A stretch of DNA of 64,000 nucleotides, from positions 33,629,464 through 33,693,463 of the forward strand of contig NC_071355.1 in the NCBI RefSeq assembly GCF_943734655.1, written 5' to 3'. The position numbers and the translations under genes are program-made. The notes beneath the pieces are model-generated. The model searched no databases. It was given only the letters and a program-made list of their open reading frames with translations, and was not told the origin of the DNA. Shown piece after piece: positions 31,697 to 45,424 of this stretch. Numbering within the stretch: position 1 is the stretch's first letter; every line of letters begins with the position of its first letter. The DNA comes from Sabethes cyaneus. Its lineage: Eukaryota > Arthropoda > Insecta > Diptera > Culicidae.

Positions 31697-31764
31697 GAGA
31701 TCACCTCTATCTAGGTTTATTTATTTTCCTAGATCTACTGACCTCTATTACTTTCCTTCAGTTG

Positions 31765-31935
31765 GGTCACCCCTGCGAAATGGTACTTTCCACGAAAAGA
31801 TTTTCCGTGAAATGGTACATCCCGCGTAAGGTTTTTCGTGAAATGGGATTCTGCGAAACTCTATATTCCGCGTTATGGTCAACCGAGAATTGGTATTCCG
31901 CAAAATGGTATTCGGCGAAATGGTTTGTAATGATG
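31765..31935. repeat. Degenerate minisatellite, CGAAATGGTATTC type
   Basis: Ten or so diverged units of 13-20 bp: TGCGAAATGGTACTTTC, CGTGAAATGGTACATC, CGCAAAATGGTATTC, GGCGAAATGG. Confidence 0.75.
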
Positions 31936-31960
31936 GCGAATATTTAAATACTATCCGCTT

Positions 31961-32575
31961 TATTTGATCAGGCTAAGCAATGGGGGGAGTTGTTTTCTAG
32001 TTTACTGTGAGCAAAATTTGTATATTAAAACACCCACGAACTCCTCAGAAACTTGCAAAACTCGAGATTGTGACTAAGGTCATCCGAGATTCACGATTTA
32101 TGTACAACACAGGTTAATTTGTGGCAATACGAAGTTTGTCGGGTCAATTAGTAGCTTCATGAATATTTTTGCCAATTTTCCCCGAAATATTGTCTGTTCC
32201 ATTGGTCCAACGCGTTGCTCACTTTTCGCAGGCAAAAATTGTTTGGCTGAGTGTGAGTTAAACGCATACGCTGTGTTTGACTAGCACATAAAAGTTGTTG
32301 GTTTACTAGAGAAAATAAATGAAATTTGCTCTCGCGACGATTCGGGCGACGCGACGGTTTCGTCCGCGACGTTTATAATTTGTCGCGTTCGAAAAGCGTG
32401 GAAAACGTAAAATAACTTATTTCATTTATTCATAACTTCGTATTCGTAACTTCGTAAACAAGCATCGTAAAACAATTTTTAAAAGTGAAATTCAATCGAA
32501 AGAAAACTTTAAAATATATTTTTCGTGTTCGTTAATCTCGATTTTTTGTAGTGATAGCACTTTTTGCTATTCTAA
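31961..32575. other. Unassigned sequence
   Basis: No repeat or ORF recognised. A CG-rich spot with CGCGACG motifs lies at about 32333-32395. Confidence 0.35.
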
Positions 32576-32957
32576 ATTTATGGTTGGAAAACTGAGCAAA
32601 ATGAAAAGAGAAACGAAAAATTGTGGAAGAACAATGTATTAGAGAAATTGGAAATTGAGTTGGTATAAAAAATTGTAAATGAAAAATGAAAATGTGAAAG
32701 TAAAATATAAAATAATAATGTGATCGAACAGGGAAAAAGGAAATATTTAAGACAAACAGAAAAAGAAAATGAACAAGGGAAATAAAAAAGAATAATCAAC
32801 CAAAGGCAATAAAAGTAGAGTAAGTAAGAAATAACAGTGGGAAACTAGAAAGTAGAGCAAAAAATAACAATAAACTAACAAGACTCGAACTAACTAGAAG
32901 AAAAACCATCGTGGAAATAAGAAAAGGAATAAGTAATAACCATATGAAACGGAAAGA
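32576..32957. repeat. Purine-rich low-complexity tract
   Basis: Degenerate GAAAA/GGAAA sequence immediately left of the Helentron-like trimer. The same type of sequence follows the trimer at 39103. Confidence 0.65.
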
Positions 32958-34917
32958 AAACCCGATTTAATCCACCTAGTGGTGAAAGAACCTTTGTTAT
33001 ACGGTCTTCATCTACGTTAACGTTGCGTAGCGCGTTTGTTTGTAATTTTTTTGGAAATTGGAAAAGTTTGCAAAATTTAAACAAAATAGGAGCACTTATA
33101 AATTTTGATAGATCCTTTTTTCATGAAATTGCTGAGTAAGTATAAGTAAGTTGTTACTAATTTAAGTAAATGCAAGTAAAAGTAAGTTATAAGAGGAAAT
33201 ATTATTATTTAACATATACATTGCGTAGTAAAGGTCTAGTTTAAAGGTTTGGAACTATGCATAATTTCCTGTAATACCATTCTATTTGATTCAATAAAGT
33301 TTTCATCAATTTTTATTAACCTTCGGTTACTCAGGTTGTTGTATTTTGTACAACACGTGTAGATTTTAGAATACCATATTGTTATACCTAAAGTTACAAA
33401 TCGATGTTTAACTAACGTATATTCTTCAATAAACTTGTTATGAGCAAAATGCCATAATTATTCAATGCATTAATACTTTAAACTGTTGGCAAAATAGATC
33501 AGCAAAACCTGACATCACAGAAACGAAGCAATCAGTATGTGAGGTGTAATGCAATCGGTCCCAAATGGTGTCTGTATGCAACAAAACTATCAGCAAATTT
33601 AAAATGTTTTAAATGTATCTGCCTGTCGATAGTCGAATAATTCGGGGTCATAATTAGGATATTTTATATAATAAAAGTTCTACAGTTCCTAAACAAGCAA
33701 TCATAGAGGCATACTATATTCTGCAAAGTTGTGTATTTTTACTATTTGCACAACATGAAAAAGTCATACAACAATTACAAAACGAGCTAAAATGGAAAAC
33801 TGATTTTACAAATTCATATAAAATAAATGAGATTTTTTTTATCTTCGCTGAAGAAAAGTTTCTTGTAATAATATGCTCTTAAACTTGACAGAACACATCA
33901 ATGAGTTATATTGAAACTGGAGAAAAATATTTTTTTTAATTTCACTTTTAGGGGGATTAATCTTAATTTAAATTCTATTAAACGATAGAGCTTGCAATTT
34001 CAAGAAACTCTTCTAAAGGTGCGATAAACCTAAAACCAGGTTTTCCTAGTCAAAACTCTAATGCGCACGTTTTTTTGGTTTTGGGCTATTGTCTCCCGCG
34101 AGCAACCGTGTTACAAAAGTTGGCGCGAGTGTTCAAGGGTTAATATCTTTTGACCGGCAAAACCAATTCTTCTGAAATTTTGCAGATATATTTGCAGCAT
34201 TAAAACCTCTAATTTGATACCAAACTAATTTAAACTAGATAAATTATCTAAGATGAAATCTTCCAAAATAATTGTAAACTTTAATGTGTTGTATACGATT
34301 GCTCATAACTTTTGAATTAAACGTCCAATCAAAAAACAAATCAATAGTGATCTATCCGGCTATATTACCTTTCAAATGAGACTAATAGCGCATAAACCGG
34401 TTCAGCCAACTCTAAGAAACAGGCGATCATTTGTACCTAGTCAAAACAGGTTTTTTAAGGCTAACTTTTAAACTGCTTGTCCGTTTTCAATAAAACTTGG
34501 TAAAAAGTTTAGTAATAGCAAGAGCTTTCGTTTGGTACTAAGTTTGTTAAAATTGGTTGCGTAGTTCCGGAGAAACGCGTGTCACGTAGTTTTCACATTT
34601 TTGCTTATAACTTTTAAACGAAACGTCGGACCGCAAAGCAATTTAATAGTGATATACTAGGCAATAATACCTTTCAAACAAAAGTAAAAGCGGTCAAACC
34701 GGTTTAGCCATGTTCGAGAAACAGGCGATAGAAAATGAGCTGCACATACACACATACACACATACACACATACACACATACACACACACACACACAGACA
34801 TTGCTCAGTTCATCGAGCTCTATCGATTGGTATATGTGATTCGGCCCTCCGGGCCTCGGATCAATTTCGTGTTTTTCGACCAATTTCTAAACCTTTGTTA
34901 TATAGTATAACAAAGGT
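32958..34917 (+). mobile_element. Helentron-like unit 1 of a head-to-tail trimer
   Basis: Starts with CCCGATTTAATCCACC and CTAGTGGTG, then a subterminal ACCTTTGTTATAC (32990-33002). It ends with (CA)n at 34743-34797, a GGCCCTCCGGGCC hairpin (34843-34855) and a 27-bp palindrome (34891-34917) whose last half is GTATAACAAAGGT, the exact inverse of the 5' motif. Subterminal inverted repeats, an internal microsatellite, a 3' hairpin and tandem copies are the architecture of Helentron-derived elements such as Drosophila DINE-1. The class is inferred. No ORF. Confidence 0.75.
34743..34797. repeat. CA/CATA microsatellite in Helentron-like unit 1
   Basis: Imperfect CACATA/CA array just upstream of the 3' hairpin. 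Confidence 0.9.
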
Positions 34918-37007
<2,090 letters not shown>

Positions 37008-38946
37008 AAAACCTGATTTAATCCACCTAGTGGTGAAAGGAACCTTTGTTATACGGTCTTACTTGCTATTTGAGATATAAATCGACACGTCTTCGGAAAA
37101 TAATTCATCTATTGGTTAACGTTGCATTGTGCGTTGGTTTACATAAAATTTTTGAAAATTGAATAAGTTTACAAAATTTGAACAAAATAGAAGTACTTAT
37201 AAATTTTGATAGTTCCTTTTCTCGTGAAATTGCTGAGTAAGTTGTTACTAATGTGGATAAGTGCAAGTAAATGTAAGTTGTAAGAAGAAATATTATTCTT
37301 TCACATATACATTGCGTAGTAGAAGTCTAGCTTATAGGTTTTTGAACTATGCATAATTTCCTGTAATGCCATTCTATTCACATCAATAAAGTTTTCGTGA
37401 ATAAATTTCATCAATTTTTATTGACCTTCGGTTACTCACGCTGTTGTATTTTGTACAACATGTGGAGGTTTTTGAATGCCATATTGTTATATAGTTACAA
37501 ATCATTGTTTAACTAACGTATGTTCTTCAATAAACTTGTTATGAGCAAAACGTCAGAATTATTCGATGCATTAATACTTTAAATTGTTAGGGAAACATCA
37601 GCATAAACCGACAAAAAATCACAGGAACGAAGCAAACAGCATGTGAGGTATACAGCAATTGGCCTCAACTGGCATTTTCTCTCGTTTCTTCATATAGAAA
37701 AATGGTGTCTGTATGCAGCAAAACTATCAGCAAATGTAAAATGTTTAAAATGTATCCGTCTGTCGGTAGTCAAATAATTCGGAATCAAAATTAGGGTGTT
37801 TTTTAGATTCAAAGTTCTACAGATCCTAAACAAGCAGACATAGAGGTATACTATATTCAGTGAAGTTGTGTATTTTTACTATTTGTACAACGTTGTAATA
37901 CATGAAAACGTCATACAATTACAAAAAGAGCTGAAATAGAAAAACTGATTTTACAAATGCATTTTACAATAAATAAGATTTCTCTATCTTCGCTGAAGAG
38001 ACAGAAGGTTACTGTCTTCAGCAAAATTTCTTGTAATACTATGCTCTAAAACATTGCAGAACACATCAATGTGTTAATAAATAAATAACAAATAACATCA
38101 ATGTGTTATATTGAAACTGAAGAAAAATAATTTTTTTATTTTACTTTTAGGGGAATTAGTCAAAATTTAAATTCTACCAGACGATAGAACATTCAATTTC
38201 AAAAAACTCTTCCAAAGGTTTGATAAACTTAAAACCAAGTTTTCCTAGTCAAAACTCTAGTGCGCACGTTTTCTTTGATTTTGGGCTATTGTGCGCGCGA
38301 GTAACTGTGTTACAAAAGTTAGCGCGAGTGTTCGAGGGTTAATATCTTTTGACCGGAAAAACCAATTCTTATGAAATTTTGCATATATATTCGTAGTGCC
38401 AAAACCTCTCGTTTGACATTAAAATAATTGAAATTAGGCAAATTAACTTGGTTAAAATCATTATAAATTATAGTTAATTTTGGTGTGGTGAATACGGTTG
38501 CTCATAACTTTCAAACTAAACATCCAATCAAAAAACAATTCAATAGTGATCTATCCGGCTATATTACCCTTCAAATGAAACTAATAACGCATAAATCGGT
38601 TTGGCCATCTCTGAGAAACAGGCGATCATTTGGACCTTGTCAAAACTGGTTTTTAAGCGTGACTTTTAAACTGCATATTTGTTTTTAATGAAACCTGGTA
38701 GAAAGTTTAGCGATAGCAATAGCTTTCATTTGGTACTAAGATCATTCAAATTGGTTGTGTAGTTCCGGAAAAAACCGTGTCACGTTGTTTTCACATTTTT
38801 GCCTATAATTTTTAAATGAAACATCGTACCATGAAACAACTGAATTGGTGATATACTAGGCATAAATACCGTTCAAACAAAAGTAATAGCGGATGAATCG
38901 GTTCAGCCATCTTCGAGAAACAGGCGATAGAAAATGAGCTGCACAC

Positions 38947-38978
<32 letters not shown>

Positions 38979-39102
38979 ACAGACATTGCTCAATTCGTCG
39001 AACCCTATCGATTGGTATAAGACACTTGGCCCTCCGGGCCTTGGTTCTATTTCGCGTTTTTCGACCAATTTCTAAACCTTTGTTATATAGTATAACAAAG
39101 GT
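37008..39102 (+). mobile_element. Helentron-like unit 3
   Basis: 5' motif at 37042-37054, (CA)n at 38941-38979, hairpin at 39028-39040, 3' palindrome at 39076-39102. Contains a small local duplication near 38060-38110 (ACATCAATGTGTTA occurs twice). Confidence 0.78.
38941..38979. repeat. CA microsatellite in Helentron-like unit 3
   Basis: Short CA/CATA array at the position equivalent to the other two units. Confidence 0.9.
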
Positions 39103-39440
39103 AAAAAGAAAATGAAAAGAGGCAATAGTAAAGTGAAGCTAGGAAGAGATATGCGAAAGGGAAATGAGTGTTGAAAATTAGAATGAAAATTGAGGATAGC
39201 AAATGGTTACATTTCCAAACAAGGAAAAAAGAAATATGGAGAAAGGATGTTTCACTTCTTAAGGGAAAAAGAAAGATATTGGGAAAAGAAAATTAGAAAT
39301 AGTAATGAGAAAGTTTAATAAAAACAACAAATAGTACGCGAAATGAGTAAAAGCAATAGAAATAGAAAGTGGAAAAAGAAAATTAAAAACAATAAACAGG
39401 AATTAAAACTGTGAAACGCAAATTGAAAAAAAAAATGAGT
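39103..39440. repeat. Purine-rich low-complexity tract
   Basis: GAAAA/GGAAA-type sequence, likely the continuation of 32576-32957 before the trimer inserted. Confidence 0.65.
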
Positions 39441-40792
39441 GCTGGATGGAGGAGTGCTTCCTTGCTACCGCGGTTTGATCACTACATGCTAAAAAGGCAA
39501 AATACGGAAGCAAATAAGTATGCAGTCTGTATTAATTTGAATGAAAAATGACTTGCAAATACTTCAAATACTACCTAGAGAAAAACAGGATCGAAACTCT
39601 ATCATGAAAATTGCTACATTTCTGACACTTTACTTCTTTCGCCAGTAACGTTAGTTCCCTGGCGCTCGACACAAATCAACCAGTCCATGCTGTTCAAGGC
39701 AGTCAGTAACCGAAAAACCCACATGAACACGGAATATGTTTCTCACCCAATAGAGTTTGATGATTTTCTCGACATATTTGCGGCGATGAGGGTTGTAATG
39801 TGAACGTTTAGTACCGCCTGCATGCTGCTCGGTGCCGTACGGTGATGATATGCTTCCTTGTAGCTTCAATTTCACTCCACTACTCTCGCACGTGGAGCGA
39901 GCTACCTTTGGGCCTTTCGGATGCGGCAAAGTTACGAACAAGGAGAACCGGTCAATAGAGACTGTGAATAAATTCATCAAATAGACAAGCCGTTTACCAC
40001 ATTTTGCTTAGCTTTTGCTCTGTCTACCTTTGCAGCAATGTTGTAAAACACCGGCTTGATGGTCCTTACCGGACCTTCTTCCTACTACTCGTGTAAGTCG
40101 AGATGTTTACCCATACCGAAGCATACCTTTTCCGCAAATAAACCCCGAAACAAAGTATCCTAACAGCAGACGGACCGGACGGAGCAAAGGATGATAAATT
40201 TTCCTCGAAATTGGATCAAAGTAAATTGCTTCGAAGAATTGCATAGCAGTGCAAATTCCCCATCAAAAAGCAGCCGGCCAACCAACCAACCAACGAACCA
40301 GGCGAGCAAAAAAAACGGCTAAACGTACAGGATCGATTTTCTCCCCAGCCAGCAGCAGCAGCAGCAGCAGCGCACAAAAGAGGTGAAATGCGTACACGAA
40401 TATCCATTTCACTTAATCATTGTGGAACTCCTTTAAACATTCGTTTCGCTCGAGTCGTATTTCATCTCGGTGGAAATCTACTTCCTTTCCGCCGAAGATC
40501 CCGGATCCCGACGAACCGGATGTTACCTTTTACACAACCACACTTTCACCCACTCGTACGCAAATTGTACACGGTACGGAAGACGGCTGCAGAAGTTGTG
40601 CGGTTTCTGTCGGTGGGAAACCGCTATCCGATCGGGTGGCGGTGGTGGTGGTGGCGGCGACCGGAATTCAAAGTGAACGGTACCGCAGAAGCTTCAAGTT
40701 CGATTTTCTTTGCTTGAATACGTAATGATATACATCTTAAGCACCCGTTCGCTCGTTCGCTCACTCACTCGCAAGCAGCCCTTTTAGCAGCC
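39441..40792. other. Unique DNA upstream of a candidate exon
   Basis: Non-repetitive and GC-rich from about 40300, with (CAG)n at 40350-40371, a CCAA microsatellite near 40277-40296, and GGTGGC repeats near 40636-40660. Overlapping frames on both strands (109 and 101 codons at 40388-40725) are compositional. The composition suits a 5' UTR/promoter zone. A 109-codon minus-strand frame (39651-39980) shows no recognisable domain. Confidence 0.4.
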
Positions 40793-40871
40793 ATGCCTCG
40801 CAAGGTCAATCTGGAAAGCTATCGGGGTCTGCAAGTGGCTTTCGGTGCCGGTGGTGGTGCCTACAAGACTG
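40793..40871 (+). CDS. Candidate first coding exon of an unidentified host gene
   Basis: An ATG in good context (GCAGCCATGCC) opens MPRKVNLESYRGLQVAFGAG followed by GAYKT, with G/C at most third positions, unlike the surrounding AT-rich shadow frames. After codon 26 there is a donor-like CTG/GTAGGT at 40871/40872; an alternative TAG/GTATGG lies 4 bases further. Beyond this the composition turns AT-rich, as in an intron. The upstream GC-rich, CAG-containing region would be its leader. I do not recognise the protein, and no acceptor that continues it in frame was identified. It could also be a chance ORF. Confidence 0.4.
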
Positions 40872-42721
40872 GTAGGTATGGTGATGGTGCGAGTTTGATC
40901 GGAATGATTTGGTTGGATTTGTATGACGGCTGCCGATGGATTGCCATTTGGTTACCAACAGTTTTCTTTTCATGGGGGGTTTTAAGTAAAATCAGTGCAG
41001 GCTGATTTTCTTAAATAGTATCAATAAGAGTATTGGTTTTTTTTTTACTTTTAGATTTATGGAGCAATATAATACACTATCGGCATGGGGTTGAACTTTC
41101 GGAAGGACGGTAAGATGTGCAGAAGTGGCACTGCAAACCGACATTGAGCACATATCGATTGCAAATCTTGTATGCTGATCAGCTAGATATCCGGACTCGG
41201 CAATGTGAAGTTGACTGGGATTGAATAATAGGATAGAGACTGGAAGTGTCGGTTTTGAAATTATCGTAGAACCAAATCCGATTGACCATAGTAATGAGCA
41301 GTGCGGTTAGAACTGTTGTTCTATCTGCGTTGCAGACAGTACCTTATGTGTTCTGAATGTTCACTAATCGCTAGTAAACTACTTCGACATAGGAATAGCA
41401 CGCATTTGGTCTACGCAATGACCATTTTCTGCATCACTAATATTTTTTCGTACAGGGATGGACAGGACACTGTACGGGACAGAAAAACTTATTGAGAAAA
41501 TGTTAAAAAGTTTAATCTTTCATTGCTACTTTCTGTTCACGGATCAAAATCCACGTTCATCGGTGTCATAGAAAAGCGGGTTATCCATGCAGTATAATAT
41601 TTTAGGGTTTGAGTACTTCACATTGCGTATATGTACATGCGTATGCTTCCAACTGCACACTTTATGACTCAATTTTCGCGTATTATCACCCAAACCCTTA
41701 GCACTTCAGCCGTTCCAATACACGAAAAAAATCCGCACTTTATTCAAATGCTTCAGATTTTCCGGCGCCGCCAGTCAGCGAAGAAGTCTCATAAAAAATC
41801 CCCGTAGATCACGGCTGAAAACTCCGACCTCCCATTCTCTCTCTCTTTCCGTTTTTCACGTTCAGCACCATATTTTAAAGACTGTAATCCCACAGCTGCC
41901 GCTGTCGATGGGAGTTACTCGTCGTCGCCTTATTTTTTTCCTTTATTAAATTATTAAATCGCGGTTTTACGGCAAACGTCATAAAAGGTTGCGCGTCGGA
42001 TCGGCGGGAAATCTTCGTGGCGCATCGTGACAAGTTGCGTTACGGAATCCGTCCCGGGCACGTACCGGAGAGCGGTGGTAACTAGTGTGGCATTAACTGA
42101 ACCGGTTTACATTGTACATCCACATGAGCTGATGATGTTTGGCTTTTAGAAAGATTGCTACCATTATCGTGTCTGCTCGTGATCTTCCCTAGATACAGCG
42201 AAAATGGGAAAAGAAATAGAAACTGCGTGTTCATACGAAAATGAGCCCTAATATATTGCGTAGCGTTTTACGGCATTATTTATGTTAAAGTCGGGAGTCA
42301 CGGGGAGCTGGTGCTGGCATCTGAATTTGTGAGCCTCTTGTTAAAAATTTATAACTTTAGTTAAACGAGTGACAATCAAGACTGAGCCTCTTCTCATTCC
42401 AGGAACCATTTGAGGAAGGATTTAGATGTTGTTTCCATTTGAAAGCAGAGGGAAAACAGCAGTTTATTTGAAGGGCGATTAAAAATAATGACCCACGACA
42501 AACTTTAGCAGATGTAATGCAAATTGGAGTGTTTTTTGGCATTACAATTTTTTTTCTGTTCCTGATTTTTTAGTAGTAAATTACTACTATTACTATACTA
42601 AATTATATTACTACTAGTAATATGCATGTGTGTGCGAAGCATTTTTTTAGTCGCCTATTTCTCATTCATCGCTGAAACGATTTGTCCGCTACTACTATTG
42701 TTTGACATGTTTTATTGCCTG
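40872..42721. other. Unique DNA, possible intron
   Basis: No transposon or repeat recognised except a TTACTA-type AT run at about 42570-42622 and a short CT run near 41837-41848. GC-richer non-coding stretches at 41740-42110 could be regulatory, with no direct evidence. Confidence 0.4.
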
Positions 42722-42723
42722 TA

Positions 42724-43157
42724 CAGTAGGATTTCGAATTTGGCAACAAATGCGTGTCACCTATGTTGCCAAAATCGAAACCGAGCCAAAATCGAGACCC
42801 TTTTTCGATATGAAAAAATTTAATGTAAATGCTTTAGAGATTGACTAAATATCATTAATCAACGATTGCCAGCATTTTATGTTTAAAAAATCCGACAAGA
42901 GCTATCCGTCCGGTGCAAATAAGTTATTGGCACCCTGCGGTAAGACGTAGTCCTACGGCAATAAAAATATTATTGTTCGAAACCACATAACTTTTTTTCA
43001 TGAACATACTGAGGGCATCATTTCTTCGTCATTTGAAGCATGTATGCGGAAATTGATTGATATTTAAGCATATTTTTGGAAGTGAAATATCTTATGTTGC
43101 TAAAAACGAATACTTTTGTTGCCAAAATCGAGGCATGCCAAATTCGAAATCCAACTG
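42724..43157. mobile_element. pogo-like MITE, family P1, copy 2 (434 bp)
   Basis: Starts CAGTAGGATTTCGAATTTGG and ends CCAAATTCGAAATCCAACTG with TA on both sides (42722-42723, 43158-43159). It is the inverted counterpart of 29261-29710; internal blocks such as CCTGCGGTAAGACGTAGTCC are shared in reverse complement. Confidence 0.87.
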
Positions 43158-43187
43158 TAATTGGCCCTATGGAATTGTTCTTGGTTC

Positions 43188-43222
43188 GACGTTTCGTTTA
43201 AAAGTTATAAGCAAAAATCTTA
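43188..43222 (-). repeat. Helentron-like fragment
   Basis: ACGTTTCGTTTAAAAGTTAT followed by AAGCAAAAAT is the complement of the segment near 34605-34628 in unit 1. Only about 35 bp is recognisable. Confidence 0.6.
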
Positions 43223-43252
43223 AAGTCTAATTTAAGCTAACTGCATTTTTCA

Positions 43253-43412
43253 GGGGTACGATGCTGGTCTAACAATCCAGTCGTCGTAGGTTCGAATCTG
43301 AACTGGGCGGTGCCGCTATCGAGTCCATAGGATCTTTACACTAGCCCTGTAGGCCGTAGTTTCCCTGTACTCTAATAATCGGCTGCGAAGTTCTTAAGGA
43401 CGTTTATATCCA
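43253..43412 (+). mobile_element. SINE-A, copy with tRNA-like head
   Basis: GGTACGATGCTGGT, a 7-base anticodon-like loop CTAACAA closed by TCCAG, then GTCGTCGTAGGTTCGAATC (box B). The body ATCGAGTCCATAGGATCTTT and AATCGGCTGCGAAGTTCTTA follows. The head would give an AAC (Val-type) anticodon, but the D-arm is not intact and the SINE body follows directly, so this is not a tRNA gene. Confidence 0.78.
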
Positions 43413-43429
43413 TGGCTTCGTTTTTGCAT

Positions 43430-43705
43430 CTTTCAGTGAACTTCGCAATCAATCTGGCGTCCCACAAGGAAGCATTCTTGGGCCCCTACTGTTTTCCTTA
43501 TTCTTCAACGACGTGTGCACTTGGCTTTCAAGAGGGTTTGGATCGCTCTACACTGATGATCTTAAAATTTACGTACTGGTCAAACTGTTTGAATATTGCC
43601 AAAAATTGCAAAAGCTCATCGACATCTTTGTGGACTGGTGACGAAAGAATGAACTTTCTATTAGTGTGTGCAACTGCTCGGTTATTTCCTTTAGTTTTAA
43701 GCTGA
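43430..43705 (+). pseudogene. RT fragment of a CR1/Jockey-type LINE
   Basis: In one frame SGVPQGSILGPLLFSLFFND, then LYTDDLKIY (motif C with Thr for the usual Ala), then a C-terminal piece after a stop (W-stop-RKNELSIS). It corresponds to RT motifs B to D. About 90 codons survive without endonuclease or ends. It differs clearly from the CR1-like protein at 47701-50731, so it is another family. Confidence 0.82.
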
Positions 43706-43935
43706 ATTCCAAATACAATTTCGAGTGCAATTTGAATTCAATTTACATCCATCTCAATTTTAGTTCCTACTTTAAGTACAATTTGAACTCTAATTCCATG
43801 TCCATTACTTAGTATAATTTCAACTTTGATTTTAAGATTAACTTGAAGTTCAATTTTAAATGCTTTCAAGTTCCACTTCAGGTCCGATTTGAAATCCAGT
43901 TTCAAGTCCAATTTAAAGCCAATTTAAAAAAAAGT
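43706..43935. repeat. Degenerate AATTT/AAGTCC minisatellite
   Basis: Loosely repeated blocks of CAATTTGAATTCAATTT, AAGTCCAATTTAAAG and TTTCAAGTCC with period about 12-24 bp. A similar block reappears at 45355-45395 beyond the purine tract. Confidence 0.6.
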
Positions 43936-44099
43936 CGGAAATCAGTTATTATGTTCCGTCACATGAAAATATTTTGAAATATTTTTCTCTCGTTTGTCAA
44001 TTTCTAATCTAATAATTTCTAATAATTTTGTTGTCCCTAAGACCGAAAAGCTTGGTTCTCCTGAATATTTATCTAGCTCAAAAACGCATGTCTCGAGAT

Positions 44100-45354
44100 C
44101 CAATCTGTACGAGCAAACAGTTTCTGATGAAAATGTAAGCGACAGAGAAAAAGAAGGGATACTGGCATGAGCAAAAGAAAAGTCGTAATACAAGGTAAAA
44201 CGGGACGTAATAAGGAAAAACCGGGAGAAAAAGAGGGAGCACGGGACTGGACAGAAAAAGTGGGAAAACGGAAGAGAAAAGAGGAAAAATGGGGGAAGAG
44301 AAAGAAAAACGATAAACAAAACGAGGAAAACGAGAACAAACTAGATAGAAATGGAGAAAAATTTGGAACAAAAAGTAAAAAAAGCGGGATAGAAAATGAG
44401 GAAATGAAAAGAGAAAATACGGGAGAGAAACGAAAACAGAAAAGGAAGAAGATGGAAAGAGAAAATCAAAATGTGACCGAAATGGAGGACAAGCATAGTA
44501 AGAGGAAGAACGGAAATGACAAAACCAAAAATTAGACAAAGAGTAAACGAGACAGAAACAAGAAAAGATACTGGAAAAGAGGAAAAACGGGTCAGAGAAT
44601 GGAAGAAAAAATGAAAACCGGGACAGAAAAAGGGGAAACTCGAGAAAAATCAGTACTGAAAAAGAAGAGTAACAGGAAGCAGCAGAAAACAGGGAAATAG
44701 AGGGAAGAAGAACAGGAAAAAATGTGACAAAAAGGTGCATAACGGGAAAGAAAAAGAGTGAAAACGAGACCTGAAAGGGAATACGGAACAGAAAAAGAAC
44801 GAAACCAAAAGGGAACTGAGCAAAGAAAAAAGAGAAAACGACGAAAACGGGAATAAGACTTCAATCGGGATTTAATAGGAGAAAGATGGGACCAAGATGG
44901 AATGAGAAAGATAGTAAAAAAAGAAAGGAAAAATAGGATAAAGGGACCAAAGAAAAACGTAAAACTGTAGAAAAAAAATGAAAACCAGGAGATAAAAAAC
45001 GGAGAACAATAGGAAAAATGGATTTAAAAGTTGACAGAAAAAGAAATGAAAAAGAAAAGAAAAGAAAAATAAATGACAGCAAAATAGCTCATATAAAAGA
45101 GGAAAAATGGAACAAACGAAGACGAAAACCGAGATGGAGAAGAGTTAGCCAATAGGGAAGAGAAAAGACCGAAAACTGGTAAGAAAATTACAAAAAAAAC
45201 GAATGGACAACAACAGAAAAAACAGGACAGAACAATTGGGACAGGAAACGAAGAAAAAACTGAACAATAAAAGAGAAAACACTGAACTGTTTCTCGTTTT
45301 CTGAAAAACGAAAGAAAAAGAGGAAAAATGGACTTGTGAACAGAGTAACCAATT
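44100..45354. repeat. Long purine-rich low-complexity tract
   Basis: About 1.25 kb of GGAAA/GAAAACGGG-type sequence. Frames of 60-220 codons on both strands (44078-44740 minus, 44167-44535 plus) encode only Phe/Ser/Leu or Lys/Glu/Arg low-complexity peptides and are not taken as genes. Confidence 0.85.
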
Positions 45355-45424
45355 TGAAGTCAAATTTAAACTCTGATTTCAAGTCCAATTTTTTTTAGTA
45401 AAATTTTAATTGCTATTTTGCCTT

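Larger units (their letters stand above)
30780..31720 (+). mobile_element. Helitron-like non-autonomous element
   Basis: Starts TCTATACCTATAAAAATGAA followed by TTTCTGTCTGTCTGCC, a start shared by many insect Helitron-type elements. It contains five tandem units (30900-31540) and a GC-rich end with a short hairpin (about 31676-31696) followed within 20 bp by CTAG, as Helitron 3' ends have. Exact ends are uncertain and the A/T insertion context is not evident. No Rep/helicase is encoded. Confidence 0.68.

Noticed and set aside
39651..39980. 109-codon minus-strand ORF near the candidate exon
   Set aside because: No recognisable domain and no splice or promoter context. Kept only as a remark in the unique block.
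43253..43325. Possible tRNA gene with an AAC anticodon
   Set aside because: The anticodon stem-loop and box B are good, but the D-arm and acceptor stem are not formed and SINE-A body sequence follows directly.
44078..44740. 220-codon minus-strand frame rich in Phe and Ser
   Set aside because: It lies wholly inside the purine-rich tract. The opposite strand is also open (44167-44535), as expected for low complexity, and no domain is visible.
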